A stretch of 64,000 nt of DNA, from contig VZQC01005910.1 of NCBI GenBank assembly GCA_009823505.1, positions 2,340,065 to 2,404,064 on the forward strand, written 5' to 3'. The DNA comes from Rhizomys pruinosus. Its lineage: Eukaryota > Chordata > Mammalia > Rodentia > Spalacidae. The first letter of the stretch is position 1; the number at the start of each line of letters is the position of its first letter. The position numbers and the translations under genes were made by a program. This document shows, piece by piece, positions 23,353-34,092 of this stretch. The notes under the pieces are model-generated. The model was not told the DNA's origin. It worked only from the letters and a program-made list of their open reading frames with translations, and made no database searches.

Positions 23353-24575
23353 TTGAAGTTAGTGTCCCCTGGTGTGCCTCAGTGCAAGTTCATCCACTGG
23401 GGTCTAGACAGCCTATTTAGAGTCACTCCCTTAAAAACATCAGCTCCTCCTCACCCAGTAGTAATCAGTTGCCAATAGTTATTTGGCTAAGGTTGGAGGC
23501 TGTTGCCCATTTCCCCAGTTCTGAGGTTTTGGTCTGCTTGAGTTTGCATGGGTCTTGTGCATGCTGCACCATTGCTGTAAGTTCATATGAGCAAGAGCCA
23601 TAAGACTATTTCCATATACTCATGCACTTCCTCCCCCTGCCCTTATAATCTTTCCACTCTCTCTTTGGCAAAGGTCCCTGAGCCCTGAGTTCATTGCTCT
23701 CTATTGTATGATGAGAGTTAAGAGATGCATTAGTATTCTTTCTACCCCTTGTTCCATTATGTTCCATGAGTATTAGGTTCAGAGGTTTCATTGTAGATGT
23801 GCCACTTACAGTTGGGCATTTCACAGAAACTTGTATCTATGTGTGACTAGTTGTAGAATTCTGTAATCTCTGTCTGTGGCAAAATAAGTTTTTTTAATGA
23901 GTGGTGACTGGCATACTTGTTTGTAAATGTAATGACCTATATTTATAAAGCACATAGTTAGAAATTACATTTGTCTAGGGATGTGACAGCCTTGGAGTTT
24001 TCTCTAAGATCCATGACCTCTCTGGCCATGTATATTTGGCTATGTTTACAGTACCACACATGAGTTTCCTCCTGTTGAGTGGGCTTTAGGTCCAATTAGG
24101 TAACTAATTGGATTCCCTCAAGATAAAAGTGCCACTACAGTTCCACTACAGTTTTATGTGCTGGTCATTGTTGTGGTTATTAGCTTTTAAAGCAACTTGC
24201 ATAGTATTCTCCAAAATGATGAGAACTAGCATTCAGGGGGGTGGCTTCCAGGACAGTTCTAGCTCTGTTGCTCCAAGTCCTGTGTCCGAATTATGTCTTG
24301 TCTTCAGCAATAGGATTTTATGTTTAAATTTTGGGATGCTATTAAGAGTTGTGTCAAGAGCCTGTGTAATTTTTGGAGGCTGTTGGATTACCCTGGAAAA
24401 CAACTCAAAGGGAGGTTTTTCTTGTCTGGCACTGTGTTTCTTATTATATAGCCTTTATCTATATAAATGGACTCATATATAGATATTGTATGTGTCATTT
24501 TTCAGTAGGGGTTTGGGCTAATAAGATCCCCTCTGTTGTTTTACACCAGCTAGGCATTATATAGAAATGTTTTCT
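23237..24575 (-). mobile_element. L1 3' UTR, minus strand
   Basis: A long collinear match to the 3' UTR at 30862-32565: ttcatgcattctgtcattta, gttaaggtctattga, ggtcttgtgcatgctg, gttgtggttattagctttta. The 3' terminus is at 23237 on the left, without a visible poly(T). No coding sequence remains. Confidence 0.85.
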
Positions 24576-25302
24576 TCTGGCTACTTAAGTATTAACTTTA
24601 CAGTGTAGAAAATGTGAAAATAGAATCATCAAGGAGAAAAACATCTTAACTCCATGACCCAGAAATAATTCATAGTAACACCTTCCTTGATATCTTTCCA
24701 GTCCTTTTTCTAAGTCTATTTATACAAGTATTATTTGTGTACATATATGTGTGTATATAGATGTCTATAAATATCTGTAAATACACCTATCATCACATGG
24801 TGTTTTATAAACTTTTTAATTTATAAATATGTCATTATTCACTCCACATAACTTATTCTACTGGACATTATTAATTACTATAAATATTTTAATGTTTTTG
24901 ATGAATTTTGTTAGTTTCATTTTCAAAAACATTATAATGTTTCCCACATATTTAAGAAAACCTTCTCTGATTTCTTTGCATTTTAATCACCGCAATTTAA
25001 ATTTTTCTACAAATTGTTAACAAAAATAATGTCTTATTCATATAATTTGCATTTCCTCTGGAACATATTTGTATGTTTATTGGTATTTTTTTATGAGTTG
25101 CTAGTTAATATGTTAAGATAAATTTGAAATTGTCTGGTTATAATTTAGTTTTTCAGAATTCTCCCTCTTCTTTGTCAAAAGTCTAAAACAAAATGATTAT
25201 GCTGATATCTTAGATTTTGAACATCTGCTTTCCTAAAACCTCTCTGCTCATACTCAGCTATTATCCCTGAACAGCCATACAACTGAATGTCCTAATTATA
25301 GG
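24576..25302. other. AT-rich, no recognisable feature
   Basis: Strongly AT-rich, with TATATG-type low complexity near 24730-24790. No gene seen. Confidence 0.5.
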
Positions 25303-25458
25303 GCTGGCTAGTTGGCTTTGCATAGAGAGGCACTTGTCATGAAGCCTGACTACCTGAGTTGGATTCCCAGGATGGACATGGTAAAAGTTGAGAACTGACT
25401 CTTGTAAGTTGTTTTCTGACATCCACATGCATGTTGTGGCACACACACACACACTTCA
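25303..25458 (+). mobile_element. B3-type SINE, plus strand
   Basis: A tRNA-like head (gggctggctagttggctttg) is followed by gacatccacatgcatg and a short (CA)n end, the usual B3 layout. Diverged. Confidence 0.7.
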
Positions 25459-25896
25459 CCTTGCCTCTAATATTTGGCCGACCTTATCAAAGCCATTTAC
25501 AACTCATCCACTCAATGTCATAATTACTAAAGAACTGAAGTCTTTGCTTCATTGATTCCAGAAGACTGAATAAAGGAGAGAAAGATATACTCGAAGGGGA
25601 TTAGACGTGTTGTAGTGAAACCTCAGTAGAGTATGGCAAAAGGTGTTCTTTGTATGTGTGAGGTATTACTAGGAGTCCTAAAGATACATCATGGGACACT
25701 GGAGGGAGGCAGCTTTTTTGGTTGGTTTTAGTATAATATTGCCAGGAATTTGTTCAGAGACAGTGGTCTTGAGAGAGGAGGACAAAGAAAAGTTTGGAGT
25801 TTAGAATGTGATGTAAAAATTAATGAAGGATGGTGAGTGAAGAACAGAATTCAGAAACTAAGACAGTTAGAAACTAGGCACCCAGCTGGGCGAAGA
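25459..25896. other. No recognisable feature
   Basis: Unassigned sequence immediately left of the L1 TSD at 25897. Confidence 0.5.
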
Positions 25897-25928
25897 CTGG
25901 GCTGTGTCTATGTTTTTTTTTTTAAAGC

Positions 25929-26286
25929 TGTATTAGTCAGTTTTCTGTTGCTGTGATAAAGCACCATGACCAAGAAACTTATAAAAGGAAGAGTTTATTT
26001 GAGCTTACGATTGGCGGTTCCAGGGAAATAGAGTCCATTGTGGCGGGAGGTGTGGCGGCTGGATCTGGAGCAGCAAACCGAGGGTCACATCTCACAATGA
26101 GCACAGGAAACAGAGAGGAAGCAACTGTAGAGCACGAGGCTTGTTAAGCTCACTAAGCCTGCCCCCAGCGACACACTTCCTGCAGCATGGCCACACACCC
26201 CAAGACCTCCAAAAACAGCACCACCAACTGGAGATGAACATTTGAATACCTAGAGCCTATGCAGGACACTCATCCAAACCACCACA
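25929..26286 (-). repeat. 3' LTR of the MaLR provirus
   Basis: Ends TG...CA. On the minus strand it follows the polypurine tract. It is collinear with the right LTR throughout. Confidence 0.9.
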
Positions 26287-26466
26287 TTCCACTCCCTGGC
26301 CCCCATAGGCTCCTGACCATATAAAATGCAAAATGCATTTAGTCCAACCTTAAAAGTCCCCATATTCTTTACCAGTCTCAATGCCATTCAAAAGTCCACA
26401 GTCCAAAGTCTCTGAGACTCAGGCCAATCTCCCAAACTGTAAGCTCCTGTAAAATCAAAAGACAAA

Positions 26467-27618
26467 TTACATACTCCCAACATACAGTGGAACCAAATAC
26501 ACATTCCCATTCCAAAAGGGAGGAATAGAGGCATAGTGAGGAAATACTGGACCAAAACAAGACCAAAAACCAGCAGGGCAAACACCAAGTCCTGTAGCTC
26601 CACATGCAACTTCTGGGACTTGACTTCCAAAGGGCTTAGATGGCTCAGCTTTTCCAGCTTTGCTTGCAACATACATCTCTTTCTTAGGCCAGTACCACTC
26701 CCTGTATGCAGCTCTCCTTGGCAAATATCTCACAGGTCTGGCATCCCGAAAGTCTTCTTGGGATCTCCGATGACCACCAGGCTTCACATTCACAGCTTCA
26801 CGCAATGGCCTATCAGGGCCTTCTTTATTCAGGGACACCCCTACTGTACTCTGCCTGGCCTCTTTGGCTCTCTGAAACCGTGGAGGAAGAACTGATGACC
26901 CCTTCACTCTTGTGAACATCATGCCTCTAAAGCCAGCACCACATGAATGAAATTGCCGAGTTTGGCTGCAATCCTGGGATGGACCCTGGCCCATTCCAAC
27001 CACATTTGCAACTTTTCTCTGCCCTGGACTTGCTGGAGGATTAGCTGGGTGTGGTCTTGCCCTGAAGGTACTGATTCTTTTGTTTATTTGTAAATCTCCA
27101 GGCCTCTCCTTAATGGCTTTAATCTCCTTATGAAAGGGAGCCTCTCCTTCACATGCCTTGGCCCCACCTTTAATCTTCCTAGTGCAGTTTTCAGATCCAA
27201 ACTGTATATTCTGCATTTCTTTCTGCCCCATCTGCTCTTTTTCGCTGTAGATCTGTGTAATATTCACCATTAAAAGCCATGCCACCATTTCTACATTAGG
27301 CTGTCTTGAAATATCCTCCACTAAAGACATCAGTCCATTGCTTTTCAACTTAGCATCAGGCAAGCATTTGGGCTGTGGGCAAACTGCTGCCAGACTCTTT
27401 ATCAAAATATCCCAGTTGCTGCCTAAGTCTTTATTTTCCCCTGGAACCACATCTTTTGCAGCCATGCTTTCTTCCAGGCCTCCACTAGAATGGCCCCTTA
27501 AGCTCTTCTTACAGTAGACAACAGCCTTTCTAGCCCAAAGTTCCAAAGTCTTCCACATTTCTCCAAACATACACATGGTCAGGTTCTTCATAGCCAACAG
27601 CCCACTCTCTGGTACCAA
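26467..27618 (-). CDS. 383-codon open frame of the MaLR internal region, function unknown
   Basis: This uninterrupted frame fills almost the whole internal region, starting four bases inside the 5' LTR boundary. The likely protein is hydrophilic, rich in Lys, Gly, Ser and Pro, and has no RT, protease or integrase motif. Family knowledge: MaLR internal regions lack pol, and any coding capacity is thought to descend from an ERVL gag-like segment; I see no matrix, capsid or CCHC zinc-knuckle signature to confirm this. The older relative at 61160-62668 has the frame broken. The last 69 residues match the frame at 61342-61551 at about 58 positions. About 18 nucleotide differences there cause 11 amino-acid changes, which is not a clear sign of purifying selection. 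Translation is unproven. Confidence 0.45.
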   Translation of the reverse strand: MVPESGLLAMKNLTMCMFGEMWKTLELWARKAVVYCKKSLRGHSSGGLEESMAAKDVVPGENKDLGSNWDILIKSLAAVCPQPKCLPDAKLKSNGLMSLVEDISRQPNVEMVAWLLMVNITQIYSEKEQMGQKEMQNIQFGSENCTRKIKGGAKACEGEAPFHKEIKAIKERPGDLQINKRISTFRARPHPANPPASPGQRKVANVVGMGQGPSQDCSQTRQFHSCGAGFRGMMFTRVKGSSVLPPRFQRAKEARQSTVGVSLNKEGPDRPLREAVNVKPGGHRRSQEDFRDARPVRYLPRRAAYREWYWPKKEMYVASKAGKAEPSKPFGSQVPEVACGATGLGVCPAGFWSCFGPVFPHYASIPPFWNGNVYLVPLYVGSM

Positions 27619-27622
27619 TAAC

Positions 27623-27979
27623 TGTATTAGTCAGTTTTCTGTTGCTGTGATAAAGCACCATGACCAAGGAACTTATAAAAGGAAGAGTTTATTTGAGCTT
27701 ACAATTGGCGGTTCCAGGGAAACAGAGTCCATTTGGCGGGAGGCGTGGCGGCTCGATCTGGAGCAGCAAACCGAGGGTCACATCTCGCAATGAGCACAGG
27801 AAACAGAGAGGAAGCAACTGTAGAGCATGAGGCTTGTTAAGCTCACTAAGCCTGCCCCCAATGACACACTTCCTGCAGCATGGCCACACACTCCAAGACC
27901 TCCAAAAACAGCGCCACCAACTGGAGACGAACATCTGAATACCTAGAGCCTATGGGGGACACTCATCCAAACCACCACA
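27623..27979 (-). promoter_or_regulatory. 5' LTR of the MaLR provirus (promoter-bearing)
   Basis: This is the upstream LTR in the minus-strand sense and would supply promoter and start site. The text aagctcaaataaactc serves as poly(A) signal. Rodent MaLR LTRs are known as alternative promoters in oocytes and early embryos. Activity of this copy is unknown. Confidence 0.75.
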
Positions 27980-28207
27980 AAAGCCAAGCCAATGTTTTAT
28001 TGAAGCTCTGTGCATTTCATACAAAATTACATTACAAATCAAATCTCGACCCATGTCCCCCTCCCTGCCCTCCCACCCCCTCCAAAGCTCATGCATTGTG
28101 CCAAACATGTTTTTCATTTTTTTCTCAGTCTCTCTCAAAATTCTCTAGGCAGGTTTACTATTTCGAGCAGAAATTCACCATTTAGTCAGTTCTTTGATGA
28201 AGTCTTT

Positions 28208-28240
28208 TCTGTTGTTGTTGCTGCTGCTGCTGTTGTTGTT
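28208..28240 (+). repeat. (TTG)n/(CTG)n triplet tract
   Basis: About eleven mixed TTG and CTG triplets within the L1 3' UTR; the equivalent place in the L1 copy at 6785-6800 holds a short caacaat run. Confidence 0.85.
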
Positions 28241-29373
28241 ATTCCTTCCAATATCCATTGCTCCAAAATATGCACATATGCATGCCACATATATCATAGA
28301 TTTTAGCATCTTCAGCTTATGATTTTTTTATTAGGCTGAAAGATGTCATGTTTGAAGGCTCCTCCTTGGCAAGCCCAAACCACCATCAGTTCTGCCCTTG
28401 TACTCCACACTGGGGTTTTCCCTTCCCATGGTCACCAAATGAGGTCCAGTAAGCACCGGGTCCTGTCTTGGTCTTCCTGTACTGGTCTCCATGATAAAGC
28501 TTGGGGAATCCAACAATGGTAGTCTATACTCTGAAGAGGTGGAAATCCTAGTAGTAGCTCAGACCACAAGTTGGATGTCTCAGCAGTTCCCATCTGGCAC
28601 TGAAGGTTTGGAGGATTCTTGGAGAGACATGAGTCTTCAGTCCATGTTGGAAGGTTGAAAAGCTGTGACTTCTCATATCTTTGAAGGATGGCAAAAGCAG
28701 TGGCAGCCACAGGGTAGCTGCACTTACCAGTAAGACAGGCAAAACAACTGTGCTCTTCTTTTTGTCTTTTTACTAAGATCTCAAGTTTTATACCTGAAGT
28801 ACAATTTCTCAGGACTTACTATTTATTTATTTCTGGTTATACTTTCCTTTTGGATGTTTAAGGCCACACAGTTACCCCCAGATTAACCAAGGTTTTTGTT
28901 TTCTCAAGGTCATTTGAGGATCTGGTCCTCAAGGGTCACTCAGGGTTTTTTTTGGGGGGGGGAGGGAGCCCCTGGCTCCTTTTGGCTTTCATTTACCAGT
29001 TTCATCCACTCAAGGACAAAGTCAGGTCTTGCTAGACCAGGCTTCCCTTTTTGAAGCAAGAGCAGACTTTCCTCTTTATAGACTACACACTGGCTGAAGT
29101 CCCATTAGTGGATCTCCAAGACCCTGCACAGGAAGACTAGTGGCTCACATTTGCAGGACATTTCAAAAGATGCCCCCATGCATAGTCCCCTGGGACTTAG
29201 TTGACCTCTGAGGGCAAGGAACAAAGTTATCCCTTAAGACCCTTGGCCAAATTGGTATGGGCATTAATTATGGTCATTAAGAATCCAAAAAGGCTAAGTT
29301 ACACCAGCCTGATACTTTTAACTACTTTATAATATTTTAGAAAATGCTTGGTCAAAAGCTCAAGCAGCCTTGT

Positions 29374-29722
29374 TGTACTGGATAGCTTTGGTGTCAACTT
29401 GACACACCTGGGTTGAGGGAGCCTCGGTTGGGGAATTGGCTCCATTGGATTGGCCTGTGGCCACATCTGTGGTGTATTGTCTTGATTGTTGAGCAGTGAC
29501 AGTATAAGAAGGCAGGCTGGGCATGAGCCAGAGAGCAAGCCAGTAGAGAGCAAGCCAGTGAACAGCAGTCCTCCATGGCCTCCAGGTTCCTGCCCTGAGT
29601 TCCTGTCTTGGGCTCCCTAAGTGATGAAATGTGACCCAGGAGATGTAAGCTGAATAAACCCTTTCCTCCCCAAGTTGGTGTCAGAGTGTTTTGTCACAGC
29701 AATAGAAAGACAAACTAGGACA
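29374..29722 (+). mobile_element. Solo LTR-like element with 5-bp TSD, nested in L1
   Basis: Same family as 8032-8425: tgtactggatagcttt, gtgtcaacttgacacacctg, tgaataaaccctttcctcc. Ends TG...CA with exact CTTGT at 29369-29373 and 29723-29727. Compared with the 8032 copy it has small internal deletions and insertions. Confidence 0.87.
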
Positions 29723-30292
29723 CTTGTATAAGAAATACTAAGAAGTACTACCATAAAATAAATACTGTGGTTAGACACAATGTCATGACAAACTAGTTTT
29801 TTCCCCCATTCCTTTGATCTCATATTACTCTAAAGTATACATACATATCCTTCATCCATATACCAAAACTTCCTAACTCTGAAAATAAATGATAGCTTAG
29901 TTCAACAACCAGTTAAGGGATTCACAATATAAGAGCACAGTTGTTTTCAGATCACTTAACATTGCTCAGTTTGCCTTACAACTAGGTAATTGGTGCTAGC
30001 ATCCACAGATGAGGGATACCATTCATCGTTTGTTTTTCTGGGACTGTGTTACTTCAATTAACATGATATCTTTTAGTTCCATCCATTTACCTGCAAAGTT
30101 CATGATGTCATCTTTCTTTACTGCTGCATAGAACTCCATTGTATAGATGCACCACATTTTCTCTATCCACTCCTCAGTTGAGGGGCACTTGGGTTGGTTC
30201 CAGCTCTTCACTATTGTGAAGAGAGCTGTGCTTCAGGTGGTCCTGAGAAAACCCCAATCTAAGCTCTATGTGCTCCTGGGCTGTGTCTATGT

Positions 30293-30861
30293 TATTGGAA
30301 GCTAGGAATATATAGATAAACAGCCCTTCTCATCTAAGCTAGGAGACCAAGGCAGTAGTGCTGAAGGGGCAGTGGTGGGGAGGAAACTGGTTGTGGAAGG
30401 GGATACCCCTAAAGAGCTAAAAGTCAGCCCGGGTTGACTTCTTGTTGCTCTTTAATTCTCCATAACATGGTGCCCTGCCACAGAACTTCATGAAAACATC
30501 TCTTACAACATCTACAATTGAGTCAATTACTAAATCCAGTAGATACATTATGGATTTATAGTGTGTGTTCCCTCCTGTATCTGGCATTCTTTCTGGATCA
30601 TCACCAACCATCTGATGATGTTTCCGAAGATCCAATGTTTATTCTTTTCCTATTCTATACCATCTATATGTAAGGATTCTGGTGTCGCTTATGTGTTCTT
30701 AGCCCTATATCTCTCCTGAAACCTGCTAGCATCCTAACGGCAAACTACTTGACACCTCTGTGCTTCTCAAACATATTCTCAAAGCAAATAACTGTTTTAG
30801 ATATCAATGCCTAGAACTCAATACCTTCTTTCTGTTTGTCTCTGAATATGCTTCTTTTCCT
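30293..30861. other. No recognisable feature
   Basis: Unassigned sequence between two L1 insertions. A 72-codon minus-strand frame (30417-30635) has no recognisable relative. Confidence 0.45.
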
Positions 30862-32565
30862 GTTTATTAGTTTTTTAATTGAATTTTTGTGGATTTCATA
30901 CAAGACATTTTAATCACATTTATGTACTCCCTACTCCATCCACACCCCCTAATAGCCTGCACCACTGAATTTCATGCATTCTGTAATATATGTTAAGGCC
31001 TAATGAGTCAAGTTAGCATTGCCCCTCAGTGCAAGTTCATCTTCTGGGGTCTAGTCAGCCTATATAGAGTAAAAAAGGTCAACTCTCCCTCATCCAGGAG
31101 TAATCACCTGCCAATAGTTCTTCAGGTAAGGCTGGACTGCTGCCCGTTTCCCAATTCAATGCTGGGTTTCTGTCTGATTGAGTTTGCAGGGTCTTGTGCA
31201 TGCTGACACCATTGCTGTAAGTTCATCTGAGCAAGTTCCCAGAGGCCTGAAAGATTCTGTTTCCTTATGGTCATGTATCTCCTCCACTGGCTCTTACAGT
31301 CTTTCTGTCCCTTGTCAGCAATGGTACCTAAGCTCTGGGTGGGTGAAGTCCTATCCGGAGACCCACACTCTGCAGACTGTTATTCTCTACACTTTGGCCA
31401 TTTGTGGCCTTTTGTGTTCATGGCCCTTTGTTACATGAGGAAGAGTCACTGATGAGAGTTGGCAGATGTATTAGTATTGTCTCTATCCCTTGTTCCACTA
31501 TGTTCTGTGAGCCTTAGGTGTACAGGTTTCATTGTAGATGTGTCAGTGTTGAGTATCTCACAGGCAATTATTCTCTGTGTGTGACCAGTTGCGGAATGCT
31601 CTAATAGTGTCTGTCTGTTGCAAAAGAAGCTTCTTTTGGGGCTGGAGAGATGGCCTAGTGCTTAAGAGCGCTGACTGCTCTTACAGAGGACCCGGGTTCG
31701 ATCCCCAGCACCCACATGGTGGCCGAGAACCATCTGAAACTCCAATTGCAAGAGAACTCCAGTTCCAGGGGAATCTGACACCCTCTTCTGACCTCTGCAG
31801 CATTGCACGACACGGGTGCACAGAACTGCATGCAGACAGTACATTCATACACATACAGAAATAAATAAAAAAATTAAAAAAAGAAGCTTCTTTGATGAAT
31901 GGTGATTGCCATACTTGTCTGTGAATATAAGGACTCATATTTCGCTTAGAGTAAGAACTGATATTTGTCTAGGGAATGTGACAACCTTCCCTAAGACCTA
32001 TGACCTTTCCGGCCATGTGTATTTGGCTCTGTTTACAGTGCCACACATGAGTTCCTCCCCATTGAGTAGGATTTAAGTCCAATTAGGCAGCTGTTGATTG
32101 TCCCCAAGGTAAATGTGCCACTACTAGTTGTGCCAGTCATTGTTGTGGTTATTAGGTTTTAAAACTGTTTTGGACCATTGATAGGTTCTCTCTCTTAGCA
32201 TCTTGCATACTGTCCTTCAAAGCCATGAGAGCTGGTCTTCCGGGAGGTACCTTCCTGCTCAGTTCCAGCTCCATTGCTCCAGGTCCTGTGTCTGAAGTAT
32301 GTCTTGTCTTCAGCAGTAAGGTCTTACCTTCAAGTTCTAGGAGGTAATCAAGGGCTGTAGCAATGACCTGTGTAGTTTTGGAAGTCTCTTGGAATACCCT
32401 GACCAACGTCTCCAAGGGAGGTTTCTCCTATCTGGCACTGTGTTTCTTGTTACATGGCCTTCAGCTATGCACATGGACTCATTTAGAGATATTATATGCA
32501 CAATTTTTCAGTAGGGTTTTTGAACATTTGCCTCTGGTTTTTCATACTACCTAAGCATTATTTAT
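30862..32565 (-). mobile_element. L1 3' UTR, minus strand, with nested B2
   Basis: Starts on the left with the T-rich L1 terminus (ttttttaattgaattttt) and runs collinear with 23237-24575. It contains ctgctgcccgtttccc, ggtcttgtgcatgctgac and aagcttcttt. No ORF2 remains. A long-form B2 interrupts it. Confidence 0.87.
31638..31878 (+). mobile_element. B2 SINE, long form, nested in L1 3' UTR
   Basis: Complete B2 with tRNA head, 17-bp duplication (31737-31772) and A-rich tail. TSD aaaagaagcttcttt at 31622-31636 and 31879-31893. Confidence 0.95.
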
Positions 32566-32701
32566 CTCTATCTCTCTCTCCCATCCTTCCCTCTCTCTTC
32601 CTTTCCTAGTTAAAGTGCCCCCATTTCCCCCTATTCACCTTTGATAAAACTTGTCTCCTATGATCACCCCTTGATTTCCTTCTTAACCTTTGCCATGGTT
32701 T

Positions 32702-32717
32702 CTTTTTTCTTTTCTTT

Positions 32718-32789
<72 letters not shown>

Positions 32790-32791
32790 TT
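32702..32791 (+). repeat. (TTTC)n microsatellite
   Basis: About twenty TTTC units adjoining a minus-strand B1; probably an expanded GAAA-rich B1 tail. Confidence 0.95.
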
Positions 32792-32935
32792 TTTTAGACA
32801 GGGTCTCCCTATAGCCCCAGCTGTCCCGGAACTCACTCTGTAGACCAGGCTGGCCTTGAACTCACAGAGATCCACCTGCCTCTGCCTCCTGAGTACTAGG
32901 ATTAAAGGTGTGCAACACCATGCCTAGCCCCACGG
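32792..32935 (-). mobile_element. B1 SINE
   Basis: Minus-strand B1 (agacagggtctccctatag, gaccaggctggccttgaact). Its A tail is the expanded tetranucleotide tract on its left. Flanks catggtttctt and cacggtttctt are a probable TSD. Confidence 0.93.
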
Positions 32936-33300
32936 TTTCTTCTATAGCCCTCCCTATCCCCTGCTAGTCAAATACCCTCATATTACCTTTTCCCCCTTGT
33001 TAACATCTGTCTCCAACTATTCTTCTCTCTCAGACTCCTTCTTTCCCTTTATCTCCATGCTTTCTTTCAATTTTGCTAGCTTTTGTGGTTACATCAGGAT
33101 ATATATTCACATATAAGTATTTGGTGCTAGGTTGCACAAATGAGAGAACATACGTTGCTTGTTTTTCTGAGTCAGTGTTACTTCACTTAGTATAACAGTT
33201 TTTAGTTCCATCCATTTACTTGAATATTTCACCTTTCTTTAACACATTTTCATTTTCCACTCATCCTAAGTGAGAGACACTTAGGTGTTTATTAGTTTTT
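32936..33300 (-). mobile_element. Old L1 fragment (ORF2 end/3' UTR), minus strand
   Basis: Text at 33125-33225 (gttgcttgtttttctgagtc, gttccatccatttacttga) is the diverged reverse complement of the ORF2 end. The left part is less certain. Confidence 0.6.
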
Positions 33301-33378
33301 ATATACATGAAATGAGTATGAAGAAGTGAGCTCTTTTGTGCTTCTCAAAGCCCTCCCCCTCACCTCCATCTTATTGAA

Positions 33379-33771
33379 TGTCTAGTTAGCTCTCTATTGC
33401 TGTAATAAAACACTGATCAAAACCAATTTGGGGAGGAAAGAGTTTATTTGGCTTACAAACCTCACTCACAGTTCATCACTGAGGAAAGCCAGGGCAGGCG
33501 CTCAAGCAGGAACCTGGTGGTAGGAATTGAGGCCCAAACCACAGACCAGTGTGGCTAATGGCTTTGCTCCTCTGGACTGTGTTCAACCTACAACTCATGA
33601 GTACCTCCCTAGGGATGTAGCCACCCACAACGGGTTGGGTTCTCTTACATCATTCAACAATATAGAAAATGCCTCATAGACCTACGTAAAGGCCAGTGCA
33701 TAGAGGAACTTCCCCAGTTGAGGTTTTCTTTTCACAGGTATGTGGAGTTGACAGCTGAGCCAACCATGACA
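33379..33771 (-). mobile_element. Solo LTR-like element, minus strand
   Basis: Reverse complement of the family at 8032 and 29374: ttggggaggaaagagtttat, ccacccacaacgggttggg, ccagttgaggttttctttt. Flanks TTGAA (33374-33378) and CTGAA (33772-33776) agree at four of five positions. It is the most diverged of the three copies. Confidence 0.78.
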
Positions 33772-33861
33772 CTGAAAAAAGAAAAAAGATAAAAATAAGA
33801 TACCTGGATGATATAGATTTTTTGGAGGGTGGCATTTGGGTGAGAGGAGGTCAAAAAACAA

Positions 33862-34092
33862 CCTCAGTGCTCTCCTCAGGAACACTAACTCCTCAGTGCT
33901 CTCCTTGGGAATATTGTCTAACTCCTCAGTGCTCTCCTCGGGAACACTGCTAGCTCCTCAGTGCTGGGATTATAAGTGAATTACAAGCATATGCCACTGT
34001 GCCTGGTGTGCTCACATGGGTTTTGGTCCTCAGGTCCTTATGCTTACAAGGCAAGTAGTTTCCTGATGGAACCATCCGTCCAGCCCCTGTAC
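33862..34092 (-). mobile_element. B4-type SINE with an expanded internal minisatellite
   Basis: The left part is B1-like (cctcagtgctgggattata, tgccactgtgcctgg) and the right part tRNA/ID-like (ggtccttatgcttacaaggc), the B4 layout on the minus strand. The cctcagtgct segment is repeated at 33862, 33891, 33924 and 33956 (units of 29-33 bp). Confidence 0.65.

Larger units (their letters stand above)
25929..27979 (-). mobile_element. Complete MaLR-type (ORR1-like) LTR retrotransposon
   Basis: Two LTRs (25929-26286 and 27623-27979) in direct orientation flank a 1.3-kb internal region. Exact 5-bp TSD AAAGC at 25924-25928 and 27980-27984. Read on the minus strand, the LTR begins TGTGGTGGTTTG and ends ACTAATACA, with aataaact near its 3' part. 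Next to the 5' LTR lies a primer-binding-like TGGTACCAGAGAGTGGG (tRNA-Leu type), and before the 3' LTR a purine tract (26287-26310). I count about 15-16 differences between the LTRs, roughly 4 percent, so it is fairly young. No pol is present, as is normal for non-autonomous MaLRs mobilised by ERVL enzymes. Confidence 0.9.
25914..30275 (-). mobile_element. 5'-truncated L1, minus strand, with 17-bp TSD and two LTR elements nested inside
   Basis: Exact TSD CTGGGCTGTGTCTATGT at 25897-25913 and 30276-30292. The poly(A) is the T run at 25914-25923. An AATAAA on the minus strand lies about 20 bp upstream of the tail once the nested provirus (25929-27979) is removed. The 3' UTR continues at 27985-29368 and 29728-30000, and the ORF2 end at about 30000-30225 (actgtgttacttc, gttccatccatttacctgc). 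About 50 bp next to the 5' TSD (30226-30275) do not match L1 and may be filler. The assignment of 28330-29368 is weaker than the rest. Confidence 0.85.

Noticed and set aside
26536..26895. 119-codon plus-strand frame
   Set aside because: Antisense shadow of the MaLR internal frame.
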